Of a stretch of 33,293 bases of DNA, positions 1 to 8,357 are shown in pieces. Source of the stretch: an uncultured Cetobacterium sp. (GTDB lineage Bacteria > Fusobacteriota > Fusobacteriia > Fusobacteriales > Fusobacteriaceae). Position numbers and translations under genes: made by a program. Below the pieces are notes generated by a model. The model did not search any database, was not told the DNA's origin, and saw nothing but the letters and a program-made list of their open reading frames with translations. The stretch covers positions 1 to 33,293 of the forward strand of contig NZ_CAMFHX010000028.1 in the NCBI RefSeq assembly GCF_945952365.1. Direction: 5' to 3'. Each line of letters starts with the position of its first letter. Position 1 is the stretch's first letter.

Positions 1-55
1 GGTGTGGAGCAGGGGAAAAGGTGGAGATAACTTCAAAGCCTTACCTATTGCTATA
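1..55 (+). repeat. 55-bp terminal inverted repeat, left copy
   Basis: Bases 1-55 are the exact reverse complement of bases 33239-33293; the match stops at base 56. By my count 25 of 55 bases are G or C, clearly richer than the flanks. Frame 3 is open through it and reads CGAGEKVEITSKPYLLL, which could be the C-terminal end of a TnpB-like transposon protein running by chance into the next gene, but this is a guess. A match of exactly 55 bases also fits a de Bruijn assembly overlap. Confidence 0.9.
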
Positions 56-3000
56 TAAGGGAGTTGTAATAGGAAAGGTATATTTAGATTTAGATGATGA
101 TGGTTTATTTAATGAAGAGAAGGATATCCCGGTTTCGGGGGTAAAGATATTTTTAGAAAATGGAGATTTTGCAATAAGTGATAGATTTGGAAAGTATAGT
201 ATATATGGAGTTGATGCATTAACTCATGTGGCTAAAGTTTATCAAAACACATTGCCTCTAGGGACAAAAACAAAGAAAATATCAAATCTTCATAGTAGAA
301 ATGGTGAATCTCGATTTATAGATTTAAAAAAAGCTGAGTTAGGAAGAGCTGATTTTGCACTGACTCTAGATGGAAGTAGAGATTTAGAATTTGTAAAGAA
401 AATATTAGAGAAAAGATATGAAGTTTTAGCTCAAAATGATTATGAGTTAGATAAAGCAATCGAGGGAAAATTTTTAGATCAAAAAAAACTGGGAACTAGA
501 AGTGAGTTATCCAATGAACGAGCAACACTTGATGGACGAAATGAATTAGATATAGAAGGTATTAGAAGTATGGTCTTATACGAAAATCTTGCAGTAGAAG
601 AAAAAGAAGCAGAAGAAAAGAAAAGTTTAGTTGAAGAGTGGAATTTGATTCCAGACCATAGATTAGAAGCCGCTCTTTATACTTTTAATAATGATTTAGA
701 TATTATAAATGTTGAGGATAAAAGATTGGTTCCAGAGTTTATGAGTTTTCAAGTAAAAGGACCTGGAGAAGGAACGTTAAAACTTTTTACAAATGATATA
801 GAAGTTTCTCCAGCTAATATAACTTTGACAGCAAAAGTTGCTGAAACAAATGTATTCTTTTTAGAATATAGTTCGGTAAAGTTAGATCCTGGAAAAACAG
901 TTCTTAGACTTTCATATCATGATATGTTTGGTGTTGAAAGAGGTAGAATAGAGAAAGAGGTTTTTGTAAAAGGAAAGTATGATGATGTAAAAGTTGAAAT
1001 AGTTGATAGCTCTGAAGACAGTACCTTAAAAAAAATAAAAATAACAGGTATAGATCAGTATGGATATGGAATAGATCAAAGTTTAACTGTAACTATTGAT
1101 ACAAATAAAGGAAGATTTATAAGTAGTGAAGGAGTGACAGAAAGTAGTGTAACTTTTGTAACGAATTTAGATGGTTATGGAGAGATTGGATATAGACCAA
1201 GTCCAGGAAAAAACAAAGTGACTTTTAAAATAAATGCCGAAGGAAAAGAGAAAGAGGTATCTCTTGAAGTTGAGGGGGATGAGCAGGATTTCTTTTTAAA
1301 TGGAGTTATTGAAGGCCGATATAATTTTAGTAAAAACAGAGATATGAACTTCTTCTTTGAAAAAGAGATTGATTCTCATAAAGATAAGTTTTTCTATAGA
1401 GGAGCAGTATATGCAGAGGGAAATATAGATGATATAGGTTATTTAACTTTAACTTATGATACGAATAAAAATAATGAGGATAAATTCTTCTCATACAAAG
1501 ACCCAGAAGAATATTATCCAATCTTTGGTGATAACTCAACTAAAGGATATGTTGGAAAATCTAAAGATAATCTATTTTTAAAGATGGAAAGAGATCAATC
1601 CTATTTATTGTATGGAGATTATAAAACTGGCGAGATACTAAATCAAAGATTGAGATTGGGAAGATATGATAGAACTTTGACAGGAGCTGTAGTTAAATAT
1701 GAAGATGAAAATGTTTTAGTAACAGGTTTTATAGCTGAAACCTCTAATGTAAAGTATCAAGAGGAGTTTCGTGGTGAAGGAGTTTCAGGACCATATAAAC
1801 TTACTAGAAGAGATATAGTAGAGGGAAGTGAAAAAGTTGTACTTATTGTTAGAGATAAAATAAGTGGATTGATTTTAGAGGAAGAAAATTTAGTGTTAGG
1901 TGACGATTACACTCTTGAATATGATTTTGGAAGACTATATTTTTCAGAACCAATACCTAGTATGGATTTGAGTTTTAATCCAATCTATATTAAAGTTTCA
2001 TATGAAGTGGAGGATGAAAATGGAAAGAAAAGTTTGGTTTATGGTGGCGAGGCCAACTACAAAGTAAATGACAAGGTGATAGTTGGAACCTCTGTTTTTA
2101 AAGATGAAAGAGAGACAGAGAAGCAAGAGGTTATGAATCTACATGCAATTTATGAAAATGAAGATACATTGGTTGTTGTTGAACAGTCATTTACAACAGA
2201 TGAGTTAAGTGAGAAAGGAAATGCTACATCTATATTTGCACAATATGAAAAAGAACATTTAAAAGTTGGGGCAATATATGAAAGAGCAACACCTGAGTAT
2301 GATAATGAAGATGCAAATGTTGAGGATGGTATTCACAGAGGTAAAATTGAAGCAGAGTATAAATTTGAGGAAAAAGGTAAAGTAAAACTCGAATCATCAT
2401 TAGAAGAAAGAACACTAGAAAGTGGAAGTAAGGAAAGAAAAATTGATACTTACTTGGGTTATGAAAGTGAATGGATAAAAAATTTTCAGTATGAAGCGGG
2501 ATTACGTCAATATATAAAAGAAAATATAACAGAGTTAGAAACTGTTTATAGTCTTGGAGGAAGAGTAACTTGGAAAGGAATGGAAAGTGATAAGCTAAAA
2601 CTGTTTTTAGAGTATGAGCAAGGGCTTGAAAATCCTGATCAAAAAAGGATAGCAATTGGAGCAGATTATAAATTGTTTGAGAGAACATCTGTTTATATGA
2701 GACATGAATTAGTTTCAGAACTTAGTGATTTCTACTATTTAGAAGGGAATGAGGAGAGCAATAGAACAGTCTTCGGAGTTAAAACAAATTATTTAGAGAC
2801 AGAGATATATTCAGAGTATCGAGAGGAGAATGATGATGAATCTGTGATTCCTGAGTTTGCATATGGGTTTAAAAGAAAGTTTAAGCCGATAGAAAATTTA
2901 GAAATATTTGGAACTTTTGAAAGAGTTAGTGCTCTAAGTAATGAGGAAAATAGTGAAACAAATCTAACAGTAGGTTACGATTATGAAGAACTTAAATTTG

Positions 3001-3716
3001 GAAGAATGAGAGGAGAGTTTGAATTTGAGATAGAGGATAATTCATCGTTTTTAAATAAACTTAGTTATGGAAAACAATTAAATAAAAGTACATATTTTAT
3101 AGCTAAAAATAGATATTATGCAGAAGATAATGAAGAGGAAAATAGACTTTTAATTGGACTAGCTTATAGAGATGCAGATGATAACTCTTACCATGCTCTT
3201 AATAAATATGAGTTTAACTATTCAAAAAATATTGTAGATGAAAACTATAAAAAATATACACATATAATAAGAAGTGCTCATAATTTTCAAAATGAAACAA
3301 ATAGTGAAAAAAATCTAACATTAGCTGCAAAAAGTAGTAATATAAAATATGATGGAACAGAAAGTAGTTACAGAAGTTATTTACTTGCAGGAGGAATAAG
3401 TTATGATCTTTTTGAAAACTGGACAGCTGGAATTAATTTAGCAACACTGTTTGATAGTGAAAGAAATATAGACTATGGTTTAGGATTTGAACTGGGATAT
3501 ATTTTTAAAAGTAATTTATGGCTATCTTTAGGATATAACTTTATTGGATTTAGAGATAAAGATTTTGATCCAAATGGCGAATTAGCTCAAGGATTGTTTT
3601 TAAGATTTAGAATGAATGTGGGAGATATATTTGATAATTATAGAGGAAAAGGAAAAAAAGAGCCTCCAGAAGAAGTTGAAATAGTAGATGTGTATAATTT
3701 ACCTAAAGAAAAATAA
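3..3716 (+). CDS. Large outer-membrane beta-barrel surface protein, 5' truncated
   Basis: The frame is open from base 3. The only nearby start, GTG at 21, gives 1231 residues without a signal peptide, so the N-terminus is missing. Numbering from that GTG, residues 14-75 look like an SdrD/CNA-B type beta-sandwich (GKVYLDLDDDGLF, then GVKIFLENG and GKYSIYGV). Residues about 340-430 resemble a bacterial Ig-like (invasin-type) domain. From about 430 on there are many alternating amphipathic strands rich in aromatic and acidic residues. The end (LWLSLGYNFIGFRDKDF, then LFLRFRMNVGD) matches the terminal strands of large SdrD-like barrel proteins of Gram-negatives. A surface or adhesin role is inferred; substrate and partner are unknown. 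The first 18 or so codons lie in the terminal repeat and may be foreign to the gene. Confidence 0.8.
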   Translation, partial: CGAGEKVEITSKPYLLLYKGVVIGKVYLDLDDDGLFNEEKDIPVSGVKIFLENGDFAISDRFGKYSIYGVDALTHVAKVYQNTLPLGTKTKKISNLHSRNGESRFIDLKKAELGRADFALTLDGSRDLEFVKKILEKRYEVLAQNDYELDKAIEGKFLDQKKLGTRSELSNERATLDGRNELDIEGIRSMVLYENLAVEEKEAEEKKSLVEEWNLIPDHRLEAALYTFNNDLDIINVEDKRLVPEFMSFQVKGPGEGTLKLFTNDIEVSPANITLTAKVAETNVFFLEYSSVKLDPGKTVLRLSYHDMFGVERGRIEKEVFVKGKYDDVKVEIVDSSEDSTLKKIKITGIDQYGYGIDQSLTVTIDTNKGRFISSEGVTESSVTFVTNLDGYGEIGYRPSPGKNKVTFKINAEGKEKEVSLEVEGDEQDFFLNGVIEGRYNFSKNRDMNFFFEKEIDSHKDKFFYRGAVYAEGNIDDIGYLTLTYDTNKNNEDKFFSYKDPEEYYPIFGDNSTKGYVGKSKDNLFLKMERDQSYLLYGDYKTGEILNQRLRLGRYDRTLTGAVVKYEDENVLVTGFIAETSNVKYQEEFRGEGVSGPYKLTRRDIVEGSEKVVLIVRDKISGLILEEENLVLGDDYTLEYDFGRLYFSEPIPSMDLSFNPIYIKVSYEVEDENGKKSLVYGGEANYKVNDKVIVGTSVFKDERETEKQEVMNLHAIYENEDTLVVVEQSFTTDELSEKGNATSIFAQYEKEHLKVGAIYERATPEYDNEDANVEDGIHRGKIEAEYKFEEKGKVKLESSLEERTLESGSKERKIDTYLGYESEWIKNFQYEAGLRQYIKENITELETVYSLGGRVTWKGMESDKLKLFLEYEQGLENPDQKRIAIGADYKLFERTSVYMRHELVSELSDFYYLEGNEESNRTVFGVKTNYLETEIYSEYREENDDESVIPEFAYGFKRKFKPIENLEIFGTFERVSALSNEENSETNLTVGYDYEELKFGRMRGEFEFEIEDNSSFLNKLSYGKQLNKSTYFIAKNRYYAEDNEEENRLLIGLAYRDADDNSYHALNKYEFNYSKNIVDENYKKYTHIIRSAHNFQNETNSEKNLTLAAKSSNIKYDGTESSYRSYLLAGGISYDLFENWTAGINLATLFDSERNIDYGLGFELGYIFKSNLWLSLGYNFIGFRDKDFDPNGELAQGLFLRFRMNVGDIFDNYRGKGKKEPPEEVEIVDVYNLPKEK

Positions 3717-3785
3717 TAAAGGTTATTTATTTTATGAAAATATGTTATACTATTAATCTGAGAAAATATTATGGAGGAATTTCCA

Positions 3786-4250
3786 ATGAATGAGATATTA
3801 GTAAAAATTTCAAAAAAATATATGGTGGCTTTAGAAAAGCAAAGTCCTGATGATAAAGAGAGTAATGTAATATATGGAAAGATGTTACATATATTAGAAA
3901 AAAATCCTGAATTAAATCTTTTTGGACTTTTAGAAGAGTTAAATAAAGGTAAAAAGTTTTATGAGAAGAACAAAGTTAGAAATCGTAGAGATAGATTGAC
4001 AAATCTAGATATTATGATAAAAAATGCAAATACAATCGTTGATAATCTTTTAGAAGAGGATGAGGAAAGCTTTAGAAAAATAGAGAGAAGCTTAAATAGA
4101 AGCGATATATATAGAGATAGAATGGTTATGAATATCTTATTAGCTGAGTTCCCATCACACGAGTTGCATGAAGTTTACTATACAATAAAAAATGATCAAT
4201 GTAAAAAGTTTTTATTAGAAGTTGTGAATGAATTAAGAGAAGCAAACTAA
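3786..4250 (+). CDS. Small cytoplasmic protein of unknown function
   Basis: This is a 154-residue, charged, probably all-helical protein without signal peptide or membrane segment. I do not recognise the family. The start at 3786 (MNEILVKISKKYM) is chosen because GGAGGA at 3772-3777 is an ideal ribosome-binding site for it. The upstream in-frame ATG at 3771 would place that site inside the gene. An extended -10 (TG, T, TATACT) lies near 3744-3752, so it may have its own promoter despite following the barrel gene by about 70 bp. It ends just before a strong bidirectional terminator. Confidence 0.75.
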   Translation: MNEILVKISKKYMVALEKQSPDDKESNVIYGKMLHILEKNPELNLFGLLEELNKGKKFYEKNKVRNRRDRLTNLDIMIKNANTIVDNLLEEDEESFRKIERSLNRSDIYRDRMVMNILLAEFPSHELHEVYYTIKNDQCKKFLLEVVNELREAN

Positions 4251-4255
4251 AAATA

Positions 4256-4308
4256 AAACATCCTTCGTAGTAGTAAGTAGCTACTATAAAGGATGTTTTT
4301 TATTTTTT
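4256..4308. terminator. Bidirectional intrinsic terminator
   Basis: AAACATCCTT (4256-4265) pairs with AAGGATGTTT (4289-4298), with a second inner stem TAGTAG/CTACTA. A T-rich run follows on the plus strand and an A-rich run precedes it, so it serves both convergent genes. Confidence 0.9.
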
Positions 4309-4323
4309 AAAATTAAATAGAAT

Positions 4324-4815
4324 CTATTGATAAAGAGCTCTTAAAACAATCTGTCCAGAATAAACTCCAAAGTGTGATTCATCTGGACTAGTTGAAGCAG
4401 CAATATGTAGAGTTCTACTACCCTTTTCAGATAGATGAACTACATTATTCTTTGGTGAAAGGTATCCATTAAAACCACCGTCATTATTTGTGCAGTTAAA
4501 AGCAATTTCAAGTGGTTTACCATTTGTTTTAGATTTAAGTGGTAAATAATAGCTATTTCCATCAGATTCTAAACCTTCAAAACTAACTAAAACATTTAAA
4601 TTTTCCTCTCCATGCAATGTAAAGCTAGAATAAGCCGCTCTAAAATCTCCTGGAAGTATATCACCAAAATCTAAATCTGAATCAGCAGTTACGGTTAAAG
4701 GTTTAACAACTTTTGCTGTGACATTCATAACTCCTTGAACACTTGAATCTTCTAAAGCTGGTGAAGTATATGCAAGTATTCCAAATAAAAAACTAAAAGT
4801 TAAAACTTTTTTCAT
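4324..4815 (-). CDS. Secreted DUF4402-like surface protein under c-di-GMP riboswitch
   Basis: The product has 163 residues. Residues 1-20 are a signal peptide (MKKVLTFSFLFGILAYTSPA). The segment VTAKVVKPLTVTADSDLDFG followed by DILPGD is the pattern of DUF4402-type beta-sandwich proteins, which include pilin-like and other surface subunits. The end (YSGQIVLRALYQ) looks like a last beta-strand. No chaperone or usher gene is nearby, so an assembled fibre is not shown. GGAGGG lies 7 bases before the start. The gene is alone on its strand and is preceded by a c-di-GMP-I riboswitch with an overlapping terminator, which points to control by the motile/sessile second messenger. Adhesion or biofilm function is inference. 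Confidence 0.8.
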   Translation of the reverse strand: MKKVLTFSFLFGILAYTSPALEDSSVQGVMNVTAKVVKPLTVTADSDLDFGDILPGDFRAAYSSFTLHGEENLNVLVSFEGLESDGNSYYLPLKSKTNGKPLEIAFNCTNNDGGFNGYLSPKNNVVHLSEKGSRTLHIAASTSPDESHFGVYSGQIVLRALYQ

Positions 4816-4836
4816 TTAATTCCCTCCTCTTAAAAC

Positions 4837-4870
4837 AAAAAAACCAACTACACAAAAAAAGTGTAGCTGG
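4837..4870 (-). terminator. Riboswitch expression-platform terminator
   Basis: On the minus strand CCAGCTACAC (4870-4861) pairs with GTGTAGTTGG (4853-4844, one G-U pair) around a T7 loop and is followed by seven T (4843-4837). Its 5' arm is the last part of the c-di-GMP aptamer, so aptamer and terminator should exclude one another. Confidence 0.85.
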
Positions 4871-4935
4871 CTGTCATTTTAAAGACCCTGTAGCTTTGCG
4901 TCATAAGATTTCTCTTATTTTGCCAAAATATAAAT
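4861..4935 (-). ncRNA. Cyclic di-GMP-I (GEMM-I) riboswitch aptamer
   Basis: Read on the minus strand, it shows the GEMM-I landmarks in order. GGCAAA comes first, then a hairpin of six pairs (ATAAGA/TCTTAT) capped by a GAAA tetraloop. GACGCAAAGC with the conserved CGCAAAGC core follows, then a second stem-loop (GGGTC with GAC) and AGCCAGC at the 3' side. The GAAA loop and the opposite internal loop are the known tertiary contact of this class. It lies about 70 bases before the DUF4402-like gene. Confidence 0.88.
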
Positions 4936-4946
4936 ACTGTACTAAA

Positions 4947-4975
4947 ATAATATAACAAAAAATAGGAAAAGTCAA
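4947..4975 (-). promoter_or_regulatory. Promoter of the riboswitch-controlled gene
   Basis: On the minus strand TTGACT (4975-4970) and TATTAT (4952-4947) are 17 bases apart. Transcription should start near 4940, just before the aptamer. Confidence 0.75.
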
Positions 4976-5093
4976 ATACTTTTACTGTATATTTTAAAAT
5001 ATAAATTAATTGGAAGGAAAACTGTTTATTTTTTTGTAAATAAAATTGTAGAATTAATGATAGAAATTCTTAAAATATAAGGAGATGAGTTAG

Positions 5094-5351
5094 ATGGTTA
5101 TTGCATTTATAGGTGGAATTGTTTTAGGATTTTTATTTTTTTATAGTCTAGATTTTGGGATAAATGAAAGTAAAAAATTTAAAAATCCATCGTTATTTAT
5201 ATTTATTACATCTCTAATTAGAGTTATAATTCTTTTAGCGGGTTTTTATTTCTTGGCACAAAGCAGTGGGCATAAATTTTTTGCAGCTTTAGTGGGAGCT
5301 TTAGTATCTAGAATATATATTGTATATTTTTATAAGAATAAAAGAAATTAA
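5094..5351 (+). CDS. Orphan AtpR-like (N-ATPase) small membrane protein
   Basis: This 85-residue protein has about three hydrophobic segments (3-20, 33-54, 62-80). The middle segment LIRVIILLAGFYFLA and the last one (ALVGALVSRIYIV) resemble AtpR of N-type ATPases, including one arginine in each (R43, R73). In that family the arginines are thought to face the c-ring. N-ATPase atpR normally sits in an operon with other atp genes, but none is present here: the neighbours are a riboswitch-controlled surface gene and cbiK. It could instead belong to another small ATP-synthase-I-like membrane family. GGAGAT at 5081-5086 precedes the ATG by 7 bases. Confidence 0.6.
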   Translation: MVIAFIGGIVLGFLFFYSLDFGINESKKFKNPSLFIFITSLIRVIILLAGFYFLAQSSGHKFFAALVGALVSRIYIVYFYKNKRN

Positions 5352-5422
5352 GTAGTTAAATATCAATATAATATATGTACACTTTCCACAATATTCTTTT
5401 TTTATAGAAAGGTTGAAATAAA

Positions 5423-5428
5423 TATAAT
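5423..5428 (+). promoter_or_regulatory. Probable -10 box of cbiK
   Basis: TATAAT at 5423-5428 matches consensus, but the -35 region 17 bases upstream is poor. It would start the transcript near 5435, right at the left arm of the leader hairpin. Confidence 0.5.
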
Positions 5429-5436
5429 CTAGTGTT

Positions 5437-5484
5437 AATATACCCCTGTGAGATTGAAAAATCAAAATTAAACGGGGGTATATT
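5437..5484 (+). promoter_or_regulatory. Leader hairpin enclosing the cbiK ribosome-binding site
   Basis: AATATACCCC (5437-5446) is perfectly complementary to GGGGTATATT (5475-5484). The right arm contains the only purine-rich ribosome-binding site before the ATG at 5487. The 28-base loop holds a small inner hairpin (GATT, GAAA loop, AATC). This could switch translation by closing or opening the site. It matches no riboswitch class I know. Confidence 0.65.
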
Positions 5485-5486
5485 TT

Positions 5487-6398
5487 ATGAAAAAATTATT
5501 ATTATCACTATTTTGTTTGTCATCAGCAATGGTTATGGCTCATGGTGAAGAGGCTTTTGAGGATGCAAATTTCTATACTGGAGGAAAAAGTGCTGTAATT
5601 ATGACACACTTTGGAACAACACACAAAGACACTAGAGCTAAAACAATTGATACGATTAATCAAAAAGCTATTAAAGCATTTGATGGAAAAGCAGATGTTT
5701 TTGAAGCCTATACATCTAGAATTGTGACGAAAAGAGTAGAAGCTAATGAGGGTATAAAAAAGTATAATCCAAGTGAAGTTTTAACTTCATTAAAAAAACA
5801 GGGATATAAAAATGTTATTATACAGCCAACAAATATAATAGATGGTGTAGAGATGGAATCTATTAAAAGAGAGGCTCTTCTTCATTCAAAAGATTTTAAT
5901 AATTTAAGAGTGGGAGATGCACTTTTAACAGACCCACACCACTATGAAGACACAATAAAAGCTATTATGAAAATAGCTGCACCTATGGGAAAAAGAGAGG
6001 GTGTGGTTTTAGTGGGACATGGAACTTATAACTCTGCGACATCAGCTTATGCTATGTTTGACTATATGGCTAAAGATATGAATGAGCCAATTTATGTTGG
6101 AACAGTTGAAGGGTATCCAACTTTAGAGAATGTTGTGAGACAGTTGAAAAAAGATGGAAAAAAAGAGATAACTTTAATGCCTATGATGTTTGTAGCTGGA
6201 GATCATGCAAAAAATGATATAGCTGGAGATTGGAAAGAAAGTTTAGAAAAAGAGGGGTTTAAAGTAAAAGTAAAACTTACTCCTTTAGGAGAGATTCCTG
6301 AAATTCAAGATATGTTTGTAGGAAATGCAAAATTCTTAGAAAAACATAGAAGTATAGATATTATAGAGAAAAAAGCTGGTTATGCAAAAAATAAATAG
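5487..6398 (+). CDS. cbiK: Exported CbiK-type sirohydrochlorin cobaltochelatase
   Basis: CbiK inserts Co2+ into sirohydrochlorin in the oxygen-independent branch of cobalamin synthesis. The 303-residue product shows both chelatase halves: AVIMTHFGTTHKDTR (36-50) and VVLVGHGT (173-180). It also has VGTVEGYP (204-211) and FVAGDHAKND (235-244). H178, E208 and H240 correspond to the metal-binding and catalytic His, Glu and His of CbiK. Unusually, residues 1-18 form a signal peptide with likely cleavage after VMA, so the mature enzyme should be periplasmic, as described for CbiK-P type proteins of sulfate reducers. A periplasmic role may be metal or tetrapyrrole handling (e.g. haem or iron) rather than B12 synthesis. 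It has its own leader hairpin and terminator and no other cbi gene beside it. Confidence 0.9.
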   Translation: MKKLLLSLFCLSSAMVMAHGEEAFEDANFYTGGKSAVIMTHFGTTHKDTRAKTIDTINQKAIKAFDGKADVFEAYTSRIVTKRVEANEGIKKYNPSEVLTSLKKQGYKNVIIQPTNIIDGVEMESIKREALLHSKDFNNLRVGDALLTDPHHYEDTIKAIMKIAAPMGKREGVVLVGHGTYNSATSAYAMFDYMAKDMNEPIYVGTVEGYPTLENVVRQLKKDGKKEITLMPMMFVAGDHAKNDIAGDWKESLEKEGFKVKVKLTPLGEIPEIQDMFVGNAKFLEKHRSIDIIEKKAGYAKNK

Positions 6399-6410
6399 TT
6401 ATAATTAAAA

Positions 6411-6452
6411 AAATTCCCGTCAAGTTTCTAAAACTAAAACGGGGATTTTTTA
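6411..6452. terminator. Terminator between cbiK and the efflux operon
   Basis: AAATTCCCGT (6411-6420) pairs with ACGGGGATTT (6439-6448, one G-U pair). It is followed by T's and preceded by an A run, so it can serve both convergent units. Confidence 0.8.
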
Positions 6453-6459
6453 TTTAAAG

Positions 6460-7683
6460 TTATTCAGCTCTTAAAGCATCGATAGGATTAAGTTGTGAAG
6501 CCTTTTTAGCTGGAGTAACTCCGAAGATAACTCCAATAAAAGTAGAGACCCCAAGGGCTGACGAAATAGAAAGTATTGAAAATACTGGTGGGATATTTAC
6601 AAAGTATCCAATTATAAGAGCTAACGAAACTCCGATAGCTACACCCACAACTCCACCTATTCCTGTTAAAATAACAGATTCCATTAAAAATTGAATTAAG
6701 ATGTCTTTATTAGTAGCTCCAATAGCTTTTCTTATTCCAATCTCCTTTGTTCTTTCAATAACACTAACCAACATTATATTCATAACTCCGATTCCACCAA
6801 CAAAAAGTGAGATACCAGCAACAAAAGTTATAAATAGATTTAGAGTACTCAGAATTTTATCAAATGAAGCAGCAGCATTACTCATAGTTTCAACTTGATA
6901 TAGTCCTTTAACTCCGCTAATATCCTCTAAAACTTTATTAGCAGCACTCATATCAGTAGCTAACTCTTCTGGGTTTTTAGACTCTACAATTATAGAGTTA
7001 TATCCTCCTGTAGATAGATTATAAACTTTATCATACGTGTTAAGTGGGGTCCTCATAAATCTAGGGATTCTTTGTCCACCCATAACTTTAACAAGTTCTT
7101 CTAATGGATTTTTAAAAACTCCAACAATTTTATAAGTGATAGGGCTATTTTTTCTTCCGATGGCAAAAGACATCTCATTTCCAACAGCATTTTCTGAACT
7201 ACCAAAAAGACTTTTAGCGGTAAGATTATCTATCACTAAGATTTTCTCACCTTTTTCATATTCAAATGGAAGAAAAGCTCTACCGTAAAGATATTCAGCT
7301 TTGTCAATTTTCTCATAGTCTGGAGTAGTTGCAGTGAGCTGTATCATCTCACGTCTACGCCCCACTTCAATAAAAACTCTAGTACTTATATTTGCACTCA
7401 CATTTTTAAAAAGATTAGTTGATTTTAAACTTTCTATTATCTCTGGTTCTAAAAGATATTTCCATCTAAACTCTTCATCATCTTTATCAACTGAGATTGT
7501 AAATTTTCCATATCCGCCCTCTTTTAAATCTCCCGTTATATTTTGTTGTCCACCTTTTCCAATAGCAGACATTGTTATAACGGAAGATATTCCAATGATA
7601 ATTCCGAGCATAGTTAAAAATGATCTGACTTTATTACCTCTTAAATTCTGTATAGCACCTTTTAAACTTTCTAAAAAATTCAT
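6460..7683 (-). CDS. MacB-like ABC transporter permease
   Basis: This is the membrane subunit (407 residues) of a MacAB-type tripartite exporter. The first membrane segment (about 19-42, FLTMLGIIIGISSVITMSA) is followed by a roughly 230-residue periplasmic MacB_PCD domain. A C-terminal FtsX domain has three membrane segments (about 280-400, with ERTKEIGIRKAIGA as the typical coupling-loop motif). The ATPase is encoded separately and its gene overlaps the start of this one by 4 bp, so translation is coupled. It is the last gene of a six-gene operon. Substrates of this class include macrolides, peptides, toxins and lipoproteins, and nothing here tells which. Confidence 0.93.
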   Translation of the reverse strand: MNFLESLKGAIQNLRGNKVRSFLTMLGIIIGISSVITMSAIGKGGQQNITGDLKEGGYGKFTISVDKDDEEFRWKYLLEPEIIESLKSTNLFKNVSANISTRVFIEVGRRREMIQLTATTPDYEKIDKAEYLYGRAFLPFEYEKGEKILVIDNLTAKSLFGSSENAVGNEMSFAIGRKNSPITYKIVGVFKNPLEELVKVMGGQRIPRFMRTPLNTYDKVYNLSTGGYNSIIVESKNPEELATDMSAANKVLEDISGVKGLYQVETMSNAAASFDKILSTLNLFITFVAGISLFVGGIGVMNIMLVSVIERTKEIGIRKAIGATNKDILIQFLMESVILTGIGGVVGVAIGVSLALIIGYFVNIPPVFSILSISSALGVSTFIGVIFGVTPAKKASQLNPIDALRAE

Positions 7684-8357
7684 ATACTTCTCACATCCTC
7701 AATAACCTGACCATCTTTGAATCTGATAACTCTTTTACAAGCTTTACCTACCTCAGGTTCATGTGTAACTATAATTATAGTTTTCCCTTGTTCGTTCAAC
7801 TCTTTAAAAAGTTGCATAATCTCTTTTTCAGAAGTACTATCTAGGTTTCCAGTGGGTTCGTCAGCTAAGATTATAGCAGGTTCATTAACAAGAGCACGAG
7901 CTATGGCTACTCTTTGTCTTTGTCCTCCTGAAAGTTCATTAGGTTTGTGATCTAATCTATCACCTAATCCTACTTTTTCAAGTACAGCTTTGGCTTTTTT
8001 AGTTCTTTCTTTATGATGAACTCCAGAATATAGGAGTGGAAGCTCAACATTTTCTAAAGCTGATAACTTTGAAAGTAGATTGAATGATTGGAATACAAAG
8101 CCAATTTTTTTATTTCTAATTTTAGAGAGCTCTTCATCTTTTAGTTTTGAGACTTCAATTGCATCTAAAATATATTCACCCTCGAAAGTGTGGTCAAGAC
8201 ATCCTAAAATATTCATCATAGTTGATTTTCCACTTCCACTACTTCCCATAATAGCAACAAACTCACCTTTTTCGATAGAGAATGTTATATCTTTTAGAGC
8301 GTGAAGTTTCATCTCACCGTTTATATAGTATTTATCTAAATTTTTAATTTTTATCAT
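7680..8357 (-). CDS. ABC transporter ATPase (MacB/LolD type)
   Basis: This is the nucleotide-binding subunit (225 residues) that energises the FtsX-type permease encoded next. All motifs are intact: Walker [10 protein letters not shown] (38-46), Q-loop Q90, signature LSGGQ (142-146), Walker B IILADEP (162-168) with E167, and H-loop H199. It belongs to the LolD/MacB/FtsE group by length and by DEPTGNLDS after Walker B. The gene overlaps both neighbours by 4 bp (ATGA type junctions). Confidence 0.95.
   Translation of the reverse strand: MIKIKNLDKYYINGEMKLHALKDITFSIEKGEFVAIMGSSGSGKSTMMNILGCLDHTFEGEYILDAIEVSKLKDEELSKIRNKKIGFVFQSFNLLSKLSALENVELPLLYSGVHHKERTKKAKAVLEKVGLGDRLDHKPNELSGGQRQRVAIARALVNEPAIILADEPTGNLDSTSEKEIMQLFKELNEQGKTIIIVTHEPEVGKACKRVIRFKDGQVIEDVRSI

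Noticed and set aside
2230-2688. Long antisense frame inside the barrel gene
   Set aside because: No ribosome site, low-complexity Leu/Phe/His content caused by the codon use of the plus-strand gene.
3771-3785. Start of the small gene at ATG 3771
   Set aside because: GGAGGA lies inside these codons and is the ribosome site for ATG 3786.
6701-8304. Several plus-strand frames opposite the permease and ATPase genes
   Set aside because: They are antisense shadows of strongly conserved minus-strand genes and have no start signals.
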